From: an uncultured Pseudomonadota bacterium
GTDB lineage: Bacteria > Myxococcota_A > Bradymonadia > Bradymonadales > GCA-2716585
Direction: 5' to 3'
Assembly (NCBI GenBank): GCA_937123825.1
Contig: CAKZKQ010000141.1
Location: forward strand, 1 to 44,623
Length of the DNA stretch: 44,623 nt
The translations under genes and the position numbers were made by a program. The notes under the pieces are model-generated. The model saw only the letters and a list, made by a program, of their open reading frames with translations. It was not told where the DNA came from and ran no database searches. Below are positions 36,877-44,623 of this stretch, one piece after another (position 1 is the first letter of the stretch; each line of letters starts with the position of its first letter).

Positions 36877-39800
36877 TCAGCCACCTCCAGGTAGAGTCCG
36901 TCAGAACCATCGATGCCGATGTTGCCGATGGAGACGCCACCGCGGCCGCCGCCGCCTCCGGCGCCAGTGTCGGGGTAGGTGTTGTTGTTGTAGCCGCTGG
37001 TGTCGAGGTTGCCGTGGCCAAAGAGGTAGACCCCGGCGGAGAGTCCGCCGCAGCCGCCACCGCCGCCGCCGCCAGCGCCGCCGTTGCCGCCATCACCGCC
37101 GCGACCACCGGGGTCGGAGCAGACCAGCAGGCCGGTTTGCTGTGCTTCGTTGAGCGCCTGAGCTTCTTTGCCGGGGGCACCGCCGCCGCCTTCAGCGCCC
37201 GCGCCGCCGTCGCCGCCAAAGCCGCCGCGTCCACGCTCGATGGTGTTGTCGCGGACCTGAGGCAGCGAGGCCGGGGGGATGGGGAAGTAGAGGAAGACCG
37301 CAAAGGAGCCGCCGCCGGGGGTGCCGCCGGTGCCTCCGGTGCCGCCGCAGCCGCCCGCGCCGCCGCCGCCGCCGCCGCCACCGATGACTTCACGGAAGGC
37401 GCAGTTGGTGGGGTAGTTGGCCTGGCGCTGAACGCCGGAGCCAGCGCCGCCGCCGCCGCCGCCGCCACCTGGCAGGCCTTTGAGGCCGGTGCCGCCGGTG
37501 CCGTTGTTGGGCTCGTTGGGGGCGTTGGGGTTGAGGTTGCGGGGTCCTGCGACCCAGCGCCCTTCGACGACGCGGCCGGTGGTGGTTCGGCAGCCGGTGC
37601 CGGGGGTGCCGCCGTCGCCGTTGCTACCATCGACGCCAGGGACGCCGACTTCGGTGCTGCCGGGCTCATCGGGGATGAGGCAGAGGGCGCAGACGCCGAA
37701 CTGGTTGGTGACCAGGAGCTGGTTGTAGCCCCCGGCGCCGCCGTTGCCGCCGCGCGGGTTCTCTTCACCGTTGGCGCCGGTCTCTTCGGGCTCATTGAAG
37801 ATGGGGCAGTCGGCGTTGCCGCCGTCACCGCCGCTGGCGTCGATGTTGTTGTTGAACTGGTCGGTGCACGAGTTGACGCCGCCGCTGCCGCCGCTGCTTT
37901 GGTTCAGTCCGTTGTTGATGCAGATGGTGGTGCCAGCCTCAAGTTGAGGGGCGCCGGGCTGGGCGTTGTCAATGGCGGCGGTGCCAGGGTTGCCAGGGCC
38001 ACCGGGGAGCCCGTCGCCGCCAGCGCCGGCGCGGATGACGTTGTTGCGGATGATCAGGCTGCCGTCGCTGTTGGTGACGTGGAAGACGTAGGTGCTGCCC
38101 GAGGGGGTGTTGTTGTCGTAGCCCACCACGGTGAAGCCCGCCACGGTGGTCTGCTCGCCGCTGATGTTGACGGCGTTGATGGCGCCGGGTTGCTCGGGCG
38201 TGGGGGCCTGACCAAAGATGGCCGTTTCGTTGCCCGCCAGGTCACGTTGGCGGAAGTCGGAGCTGTATCCACCAAAGATGGAGATGCCCGGGCGCAGGGT
38301 CAGCGATTCTTCATAGACGCCCGCCGAGACGTAGACCTGGTTGGTGAAGCCGCCAGCGCGCTCGATGGCGGTTTGGATGTTGCGCAGTGGTTCGTCGATG
38401 GTGCCGGGGTTGTTGTCGTTGCCGGTGCGGGAGACAAAGACGCCCCGCACGATGCGGCCGTCGATGCCGTCGCAATCTGCGTCGGTGCCGTTGGGGTCGG
38501 GGTCGTCCTCGTTGATCGTCTGGATTTCACATTCGCAGCCATCGGCGGTGATGCCGTTGACGTTGCGGAAGCCCACATCGCAGTCGAGGATGCACTCGGG
38601 GATCTCGTCGCGCAGGATGGCTTCCTGGCCGTTGCAGACGCCGTCGCCGTTGAGGTTGGGGTCCGAGAAGAGCAGGGCGCAGTTGTTGAAGCAGCGTCCG
38701 CAGTGCTCGTCGGTGAAGTAGCGGCCGCTGTCGGGGTCGCGCAGGCCGTCGTCGATGATGCCGTTGCAGTCATCGTCGATGCCGTTGCACTCATCGACGG
38801 GCGGGACACAGGCCGAAAGCTCGCCGTTGCTGCAGGTGATGGTGCCGACGCAGTTGTTGTTCTCGTCGTTGGGGTCTGGGATGGAGCAGGGCCGGATGAA
38901 GTTGTCGTTGGGACCGCACAGGCAGGTGCCAGTGGTCAGGCGACATTGGTTCGATTGCTCATCGCAGGTGTAGCCGCTGGGGCATTCGTTGCCAAAGGGG
39001 GAGTCATCCGAGCAGTCGCGTCCGCAGAAGCTGGTGCCGCCGTAGTCGATGCAGCGGTCGCCGACGTCGGCGTTGCAGTCGTTGTCGTCCTGGCACGGTG
39101 AGCACAGGTCGGAGGCCAGCGGCAGGCAGGTGGTGGGGCCAGCGAGCGCGAAGCCGCGGATGCACTCGGTGATGACGCACTGGGCGACGCCGTCGAGGAC
39201 GCGGCAGTCGGTGGCGGCGGCCAGATCAAAGCGGCCATCGCAGTTGTTGTTGCACACGCCGCAGTGTTCGACGCTGACGTAGAGGCCGTTGTCGTTTTTG
39301 AAATCTTCGTCGGTGTCGCCGTCACAGTCGTTGTCGACCAGGTCGCAGGATTCGGCGGCAGGCTCGGGGGCCTGGCAGACAAAGCCTTCTTCGCCCTCAC
39401 ACAGCGACACGCCGGTGCAGGTGCCAAATTCGTTGGTGCGCTCGCAGGCTTCGGCGCCTTCGAGGCCATCGTCAATGGCGCCGTTGCAGTTGTTGTCGAT
39501 GCCGTCGCACTGCTCGGGGGTGGGCAGCGGCGCGTCGCAGCCAAACCATCCGCGCGCAGGGTCGCAGGTCTCTTGCCCGAAGCACAGCCCGATGTTTTCT
39601 TCTTCGCGGACGCAGGGGCGAGTTTCGCCGGCGTTGTCTGCGGTGCAATCGCACGAGCGGTTGGTGGGCAGGCACTGGGGTGTGTCCAGAATCTCGCCCA
39701 ACGGCGAGATGTTCTGGCAGGTGCTGCCGTCGGGGCAGTTGCCGTCGTTTTCGCAGTCGATGCCGCAGACGGAGCCGCCTTCAAGGCCGACACACGCGCC

Positions 39801-40325
39801 GCCAAAGCACTGGTCGTCGCGGAAGCACGGCGAGCAGAGCGAGTTGGTGGCGGGGGTGCAGATGCGCACGCCGTCGGGCCCGAAGTTTTCGGTCAGGCGG
39901 CAGCGCATGGGATCGCCGTTGAGGTCGGGGCAGTCCTCGTCCTGGGCGCAGGTGTCTGTGCAGACAAAGCCAAGGGGTGAGGTGCTGCAATAGCCGCTGA
40001 CGCAGTCAGTGTTGGACTGGCAGGGGTCTCCAAACTCGGCAGTGGGTGGGTCGTCGGCGTCTGGTCCGTCGTCGCCGTCGTTTTCACCATCATCAGCGTC
40101 TCGATCACCAGCGTCGGGGCTGTCGTTGTTCCCGTCGTTGTTTTGATCGTTGTTCTGATCATTGTTGGTGTCGTTGTTGACACCGTTGTTGCCGTCATCG
40201 CCAGGAGGGCTGGAACCGCCTCCACTGTCGCTGCACGCCGTTCCCATGAATGCCAGTGTCACCAAGGCAAGGATTCTAAGGAGGAGGTGCCGCCGACCTG
40301 CACTGCTGCTCATCGGGGTGTTCAT
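36873..40325 (-). CDS. Giant surface lipoprotein, paralogue 2 (upstream)
   Basis: From ATG 40325 the product is 1150 residues, with a signal and lipobox (MGTAC), an Asn/Asp linker, six or more MopE-type and Cys-rich units, a beta-helix segment and a Gly-rich tail. Its order of modules matches the downstream protein along the whole length, so the two arose by duplication. Matching parts include a CERTNEFGTCTG module and GVYEESLTLRPGISIFGGYSSD in the beta-helix. The likely start is 40325; the longer frame to 40457 gives an unlikely tail with Cys and His. The ribosome site is weak. The conserved pairing suggests the two act together on the cell surface. Confidence 0.82.
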   Translation of the reverse strand: MNTPMSSSAGRRHLLLRILALVTLAFMGTACSDSGGGSSPPGDDGNNGVNNDTNNDQNNDQNNDGNNDSPDAGDRDADDGENDGDDGPDADDPPTAEFGDPCQSNTDCVSGYCSTSPLGFVCTDTCAQDEDCPDLNGDPMRCRLTENFGPDGVRICTPATNSLCSPCFRDDQCFGGACVGLEGGSVCGIDCENDGNCPDGSTCQNISPLGEILDTPQCLPTNRSCDCTADNAGETRPCVREEENIGLCFGQETCDPARGWFGCDAPLPTPEQCDGIDNNCNGAIDDGLEGAEACERTNEFGTCTGVSLCEGEEGFVCQAPEPAAESCDLVDNDCDGDTDEDFKNDNGLYVSVEHCGVCNNNCDGRFDLAAATDCRVLDGVAQCVITECIRGFALAGPTTCLPLASDLCSPCQDDNDCNADVGDRCIDYGGTSFCGRDCSDDSPFGNECPSGYTCDEQSNQCRLTTGTCLCGPNDNFIRPCSIPDPNDENNNCVGTITCSNGELSACVPPVDECNGIDDDCNGIIDDGLRDPDSGRYFTDEHCGRCFNNCALLFSDPNLNGDGVCNGQEAILRDEIPECILDCDVGFRNVNGITADGCECEIQTINEDDPDPNGTDADCDGIDGRIVRGVFVSRTGNDNNPGTIDEPLRNIQTAIERAGGFTNQVYVSAGVYEESLTLRPGISIFGGYSSDFRQRDLAGNETAIFGQAPTPEQPGAINAVNISGEQTTVAGFTVVGYDNNTPSGSTYVFHVTNSDGSLIIRNNVIRAGAGGDGLPGGPGNPGTAAIDNAQPGAPQLEAGTTICINNGLNQSSGGSGGVNSCTDQFNNNIDASGGDGGNADCPIFNEPEETGANGEENPRGGNGGAGGYNQLLVTNQFGVCALCLIPDEPGSTEVGVPGVDGSNGDGGTPGTGCRTTTGRVVEGRWVAGPRNLNPNAPNEPNNGTGGTGLKGLPGGGGGGGGAGSGVQRQANYPTNCAFREVIGGGGGGGGAGGCGGTGGTGGTPGGGSFAVFLYFPIPPASLPQVRDNTIERGRGGFGGDGGAGAEGGGGAPGKEAQALNEAQQTGLLVCSDPGGRGGDGGNGGAGGGGGGGCGGLSAGVYLFGHGNLDTSGYNNNTYPDTGAGGGGGRGGVSIGNIGIDGSDGLYLEVAE
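40122..40190 (-). repeat. Tandem repeat encoding the Asn/Asp linker of paralogue 2
   Basis: Units based on GTTGTTNTGATC encode NNDQ and NNDT steps, as at 36655. Several copies are imperfect. Confidence 0.6.
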
Positions 40326-41024
40326 GTGTGGTTCTTTGTCCTTTGAGTAAGGAAGTAGAAAACACTCTAATCTTAGGCTTTGCCGCCAAAGACATCGTTG
40401 CGTTTTGTGCGCGCAAGTGCAAGTCCCGCTTTGCATGCCGTGTTGTGTCCGGTGCATGAAAAGGTAGGCGAGGCCGATTGAGTCGGGGTGCGCATCTTTT
40501 TTAGTGAATGAAGTGATAACGCTCTCTGAGGCGGTCGGCGGCGCAGTGGGTGGTGGGTTGTTGGGGTTGCTGATCGCGTGCCCGGCGCTGGGTGTGGTGG
40601 GTGTGCACAGGCGCGTGGTGTTGGCTGGGGTCTTTCATGGGTGAGCGCGGGCGCGCGTGGTCGTTGTTTGGGGGTCGGTGGAGGTGTGTGGGGTGCAAGA
40701 GGGCGGTGTTTTGGGTGTGGTGGTGGTGGGTGCAGTCGGGTCAAAGACTTGACAAGAGGGCGATCGCCTGCCGGTATGCACCTCGTCGCCGTGGTTGACG
40801 GCGGCCTGAGGGTGGCGCCCGGTCACAGACCTGTTGCAAGGCTGTGCAAGCGTTTTAAACCTGTGTTCATCGGTGTCCGGTGTGTTTGCGGCGGGTCAGG
40901 CGGTGGTGGGTTTGTGGCTTGCGTTTGCGGTGATGGGTTGGGTTTGGCGCTGCCTGCCATCCAAATCGACAGTATGACGGCTTAAACGGCTTTGGCACCC
41001 TTGAATACCAATCCTTTGCAAAGC
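40326..41024. other. Divergent intergenic region, G-rich on the plus strand
   Basis: About 700 bases between the two divergent genes. It holds runs of GGTG and TGTG on the plus strand with no convincing reading frame and no RNA-gene signature that I could confirm. Divergent promoters for the giant lipoprotein pair and the AAA+ gene should lie here, but I cannot point to them. Confidence 0.5.
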
Positions 41025-44000
41025 ATGGACGCGTTGCGTCGCCTGGATGCCCATCACGTGATGGCGATCCTTGTCCTTGTGGGTATGGCGCTCTTTTTGT
41101 GGCGCACCAGCACCGGCGCCTCATTGGGGATCGTCCTGGGTCCTGGCGGCAGCGTCTTGAGCGCCAGCCCTGATCCGCTGGTGGAAGGCTCCCAGCGCGA
41201 GGTGATCCAGCGCTACGATCGGATCATCAACATGTCTGACCAGCCGGTGTCTTCACTGGCTGAGATCGGCGCGCTGCTGCGCTCCATGGACCCTGAAGTG
41301 TCTTTGGAGGCGCCCACTGAAGACAACCCTGACCCTCGGCCCACGCCCGCGTCGGTGGCGTTGACCGTGGAGCGCTACAATTACCGCTTTACCGAGCAGT
41401 TGACCTACGAGCAGGTCTCTGAGGGTGGCTTTCCCGACACGATCGAGGCCAAAGATCTGGTGGTAAGCTTCGACGGCAACGCGCTCAGCGGCGATGTCGA
41501 TCTGACCTTTGTGTCGGAAGAGCTGGCCAAGCGGCCCGGCGAGTCGATCTCGGTGGAGTTTCAGCGCGGGGGCCATCAGTTTCACGTCAAGCAGCCGCTG
41601 ACGCACCCGCCGTTGCGGATCTGGTCGTTGGTGCTCTTTACGGTGGCGCTGGCGGTGACGATCGTGGTCGGTTGGAGGGGGCGGTCGGACCCTGAGAAGC
41701 GCGGCTTTATGTGGGTGTGTCTGGGGATGATGTCTCTGGCGCTGCCCTGGGCGCTGGCGCTCCTGGGTGATCCCACAGGGATGTTGGCCGATCCGCTGCT
41801 GCTGCTCTTTGGGGTGTTGGCGTTGGCGTTCTTCAGGGCGCTGAGCTTTGAGGTCCACAGGCGCTTGCGTGGCAGCAAGGCCCCATCACTGACGACGGCA
41901 TTGATCTTTTTGCCCGCGGCGATGGCGGCGGCGCTGAGTTTCTACCTTGTGTTCCAGGCGTTGCCGGCGCTCTGGGGCGGCGCGGTGTCGGGGGACGTGG
42001 AGTTTGAAGTGCTCTACGCCATCCAGACCTCTGCGGCGCTGATGGTTGCCTACCACATCCTTGATTTGGTGCTCTGGTTCCGCCCCGGCGCCAAGAAGGG
42101 GGCCGACGCCGCTGGTCTGCGCTGGCCGCAGTATGGCCTTTTGCTCTCGTCGCTGGCGATGGTGACGGCGCTGCTGGGGTGGATTCAGAACCCCGATGGC
42201 TTTATCGGCGGCGGGTTTATGGACCACGCGGCGGGCATGGTGATGCTCTTGTGGTTGGGCGATCTGTCGTTGATGGTCCTCAAGTCCGACAACAGCGATC
42301 TGGCCGTCATCCCCGAGGTGACCCTTCCCGGCGACACCGGCGCCAGGGACGATGTCTTTGGCTTCTTTGAGAGCATCGACTCCATCGTCGCGCCCGACAA
42401 CCCCTTTGTGGTCGTCACCCGCGGCAAAGCGGCGTGGCGCGTGGAGGTCTTTGAGAACCCGGAAGGGGGCAAGGGCGAGCTTCACATCACGCGCGTTGAT
42501 CGAACGTTGCGCTCCGCGCTGGGCGTCTTCCGCGATGAGCGCATCGACGTTCCGATTGCGCGGCCCGATGACGAAGAGAACGAGAACGACGTGGTCCAGG
42601 GGACCGCAGACTCGCTCGACATCACCGTGGCGTTTTCGCTCTTTGATGAGGCCGACCACCTGCCCGATCTCAACTACGAAGATCGCGAACAGGTCTTCTA
42701 TGTCTTTTGCATGGTCGAACGCGGCCACGCGCGCCCCGGTCCCCACGAAATGGCCGCGCTGCGCGACCGTTTTCCTGCCGTCTGGCCCAGGCTCAAGGCG
42801 CTGCTCTTTGAGCGCCTCTTCAATCAGGCCGCTGAAGAGCGCGCCTGGAGCAACCCCTACCTCGATGGCCCGGTCAACGCCCCCGAGCCGGTGGCCGACG
42901 CCGACGAACCCAGCGATGACGACGCGACCCAGGTCGACTTGAAGGCGCTGGACGACGGCGACGAATCCGACGCAAACGCCGAAGATGCCCAAGAGCTGAC
43001 CGACGCCGATGGGACGGAGGTGGACGACGCCGATGACGTCAAAGGGGACGAAGGAGACGCAGAAGACGACGGCGAAGATGACGAGCGCCCCGTACGCACC
43101 GTGGTCAAGGTCAAGGAGGTTGTGCGCGAAGTCCGCGTCATCCCCGCCGACGTGCCCTACATGCGCCGCGACATGGCCGAAGCTTATCCCGTCGGTGACC
43201 CCGGTCTGCTTGAGCCCGAACTCGAAGTGCGGATCGACAACCTCGTGCGCAGCGACGCGCCGCTGATCCTTATAGGCCCGGCGGGCATCGGCAAAGAGTT
43301 CGCCGCGCGCCACGTCCACAGCGCCAGCAACACCGCCGAAGGGCCGTTCATCAAGTTCAGCGTCTCCACCTGCCCGCCCTCGCTGCGGGAGTTGGAGCTG
43401 CTGGGCGAGACGTCGGGTCAAGGGCACCTGGGCGCCGCTCGGGGTGGTGTGCTTTTTGTGGAAGATGTCGCCGAGTTGGAAGAAGAGGTGCTCTCGCGTC
43501 TCTTGGCCGAGGCCGGCGCCATGCAGCCACCTGCGCGGTTGGTCCTCTCGGTCCGCACGCTCCTTGGTCAACCCGTCAAAGACGTGCTGCAAAACCTCGA
43601 AGGGTCGCTCGGCCAGATGGCCCGGGGCATGTTCAGCCACCGCATCATCGTCCTGGCGCCGCTGCACGAGCGCCCCCGTTTTCTGCAGGTCATGGTCGAC
43701 CACTACCTGCTGGGTTGGGCCATGAAGCACAACAAGGTCATCACCGAAGTGGCCCCTGAAGCCCTCGAGCAACTCAAAAACCGCGTCTGGCCCGGCGGCG
43801 TCCAAGAACTCAAGGCCATTCTGGAGGCCGCGGTGCTGCGCTGCGACGGTGATACACTCGAAGCCCATCACCTGGGCCTTGACCTGAGCGGCAACGCCGC
43901 CGATCCCCCCGACCCCACCGGCACCGACAAAGACGTCGAGATGTGGATCCGAGCCTCCACCAACCTCCAGGAAGCCCTGTGGCGGCTCCAAGAGTTTGTC

Positions 44001-44117
44001 TACCTCGAAGCCCTGGAGCGCGAAGAAGGCAATAAGAGCGCCGCCGCTCGCCAGCTCGGCATCAAACGCACCACCTTCCTACGACGCCTCCAACAACGCG
44101 GACGCTTCAACGATTAA
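41025..44117 (+). CDS. Membrane-anchored NtrC-like AAA+ protein with PDZ-like domain, lacking the GAFTGA loop
   Basis: ATG 41025 gives 1030 residues. A single helix at about 10-30 precedes a roughly 160-residue extracytoplasmic region resembling two PDZ domains. Six or seven membrane helices follow from about 197 to 420, then a soluble region, a strongly acidic linker (about 622-689) and a sigma54-activator-like AAA+ domain. Walker A is GPAGIGKE near 751, Walker B GGVLFVEDVAEL; the GAFTGA loop that contacts sigma54 is missing between ELLGE and GGVLF. The C terminus is a Fis-type helix-turn-helix (NKSAAARQLGIKRTTFLRRL). It probably binds DNA at the membrane but does not remodel sigma54. Its own regulation is unclear; the ribosome site is weak. 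Confidence 0.8.
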   Translation: MDALRRLDAHHVMAILVLVGMALFLWRTSTGASLGIVLGPGGSVLSASPDPLVEGSQREVIQRYDRIINMSDQPVSSLAEIGALLRSMDPEVSLEAPTEDNPDPRPTPASVALTVERYNYRFTEQLTYEQVSEGGFPDTIEAKDLVVSFDGNALSGDVDLTFVSEELAKRPGESISVEFQRGGHQFHVKQPLTHPPLRIWSLVLFTVALAVTIVVGWRGRSDPEKRGFMWVCLGMMSLALPWALALLGDPTGMLADPLLLLFGVLALAFFRALSFEVHRRLRGSKAPSLTTALIFLPAAMAAALSFYLVFQALPALWGGAVSGDVEFEVLYAIQTSAALMVAYHILDLVLWFRPGAKKGADAAGLRWPQYGLLLSSLAMVTALLGWIQNPDGFIGGGFMDHAAGMVMLLWLGDLSLMVLKSDNSDLAVIPEVTLPGDTGARDDVFGFFESIDSIVAPDNPFVVVTRGKAAWRVEVFENPEGGKGELHITRVDRTLRSALGVFRDERIDVPIARPDDEENENDVVQGTADSLDITVAFSLFDEADHLPDLNYEDREQVFYVFCMVERGHARPGPHEMAALRDRFPAVWPRLKALLFERLFNQAAEERAWSNPYLDGPVNAPEPVADADEPSDDDATQVDLKALDDGDESDANAEDAQELTDADGTEVDDADDVKGDEGDAEDDGEDDERPVRTVVKVKEVVREVRVIPADVPYMRRDMAEAYPVGDPGLLEPELEVRIDNLVRSDAPLILIGPAGIGKEFAARHVHSASNTAEGPFIKFSVSTCPPSLRELELLGETSGQGHLGAARGGVLFVEDVAELEEEVLSRLLAEAGAMQPPARLVLSVRTLLGQPVKDVLQNLEGSLGQMARGMFSHRIIVLAPLHERPRFLQVMVDHYLLGWAMKHNKVITEVAPEALEQLKNRVWPGGVQELKAILEAAVLRCDGDTLEAHHLGLDLSGNAADPPDPTGTDKDVEMWIRASTNLQEALWRLQEFVYLEALEREEGNKSAAARQLGIKRTTFLRRLQQRGRFND

Positions 44118-44281
44118 TCACTGGGGTACAAGGAGAGGCGGCCAAGAGCGGCGCGGGAGGCGCCAGCCAGGCCCGCTGACTTCGTTGTTGATGCTCGACG
44201 ATGCAGCGCATCGTCTGTGCTCAACGCCTCGTCATCAGACCCGTCTGACACCCCCCGCTTGCTCTCGCTCGCCTCTCCTTG

Positions 44282-44305
44282 ACCCCTCTGGGGGGGTTGT
44301 TTTTT
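44282..44305 (+). terminator. Hairpin with T tract downstream of the AAA+ gene
   Basis: An ACCCC/GGGGT stem is followed after one base by a G and six T residues. It lies about 165 bases after the AAA+ stop, ahead of the repeat array. The stem is short, so the call is tentative. Confidence 0.4.
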
Positions 44306-44320
44306 GGGATTGCGTTCCTT

Positions 44321-44540
44321 CAGCGAAGCCACCTGCTTGAATCAAGCGCCAGCCTTGCAACAACGTCACCTGCGGGAAAAATTACGTTCAGTTTTGCGAA
44401 GCTGCCTGCTGGAATCGACCGCCATCCGCTCAACAACGCCACCTGCTTGAATCCACCGCGTTCACTCAACAAAGCCACTTGTGTGAATCAACTGCCAGCC
44501 TCACATCAAAGCCGCCTGTGTGAATCGACCACGCCCATCC
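44321..44540 (+). repeat. Degenerate ~36-base repeat array, copy B
   Basis: Imperfect units start near 44321, 44358, 44396, 44431, 44467 and 44504 (35 to 38 bases apart). A core GCCACCTGCTTGAATC, with variants, recurs in most units, often preceded by CAACAA. The first half of units 2-3 matches the array at 26191. It extends close to the window edge, so more units may follow. The units vary too much, and spacers are too alike, for CRISPR. Confidence 0.75.
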
Positions 44541-44623
44541 GACTTCGCCCACAAGCGAACAAGGGGCTTGGAGTCGCGCAGCGACTCTCCGTGGCTGGGG
44601 CAGGGGCCCCAGCGACGTGACCC

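Larger units (their letters stand above)
44118..44623. other. Gene-free tail of the window
   Basis: About 500 bases after the AAA+ gene, mostly filled by the terminator-like hairpin and the repeat array. Reading frames here follow the repeats and show no convincing start or ribosome site. Confidence 0.55.

Noticed and set aside
33850..39101. Two plus-strand reading frames (to 36798 and to 39101) opposite the giant lipoproteins
   Set aside because: The Ala/Val/Gly-rich products reflect antisense reading of Gly/Asn/Cys codons; they contradict the coupled minus-strand genes.
40578..40985. 135-codon plus-strand reading frame in the spacer before the AAA+ gene
   Set aside because: Glycine/valine/tryptophan-rich translation of GGTG repeats with no ribosome site; looks like low-complexity DNA.
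44321..44540. CRISPR array
   Set aside because: Unit length is near CRISPR size, but units differ along their whole length and no constant repeat with distinct spacers can be drawn; no cas gene is near.

Overview
The window is about 44.6 kb of GC-rich, gene-dense bacterial chromosome. It carries an alternative complex III operon, eukaryote-type Ser/Thr kinases, MopE-type calcium-binding and thrombospondin-3 repeats, Asn-rich lipoprotein linkers and many lipoproteins. Together these suggest a predatory or social deltaproteobacterial lineage (Myxococcota, perhaps Bradymonadia). That placement is inferred from gene content; there is no rRNA or tRNA gene here to confirm it.

Layout. At 1-6416 (minus strand) lies the front of an alternative complex III operon, actA-actB-actC-actD-actE, with actE cut by the window edge. 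Two matching palindromes lie upstream of it. At 7103-8425 is an MFS exporter, divergent from a UvrA-family ATPase (8728-11574). Next come a small unknown protein (minus), divergent priA (12380-14995) and a coupled methyltransferase-like gene. A secreted repeat-rich protein (minus, 15585-17381) is interrupted by an in-frame TAG. At 17763-24464 are a thrombospondin-3/MopE lipoprotein, a ThuA-like secreted protein, an envelope protein overlapping galU, a TPR/coiled-coil lipoprotein and a 70-residue basic protein.

The accessory part begins at 25013. Everything from there to 40325 reads on the minus strand. In transcription order it holds two overlapping giant MopE/beta-helix lipoproteins, a Cys-rich lipoprotein, a zinc-ribbon Ser/Thr kinase and then a tightly coupled four-gene set. 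That set is a sigma-like protein, a 31-residue double-CXXC miniprotein, a zinc-finger anti-sigma-like protein, and a STAND ATPase with an apparent Lon-like peptidase domain at its N terminus and TPRs at its C terminus. A second Ser/Thr kinase follows. I regard this set as the best candidate for an undescribed signalling or conflict system: kinases and TPRs would sense, the sigma/anti-sigma pair would control transcription, and the STAND-Lon protein would be a triggered protease. This is inference from domains and gene coupling.

The window ends with a membrane-anchored NtrC-like AAA+ protein (41025-44117) that lacks the sigma54-contacting loop, followed by an array of degenerate ~36-bp repeats. 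Part of this array matches a second array at 26191-26310.
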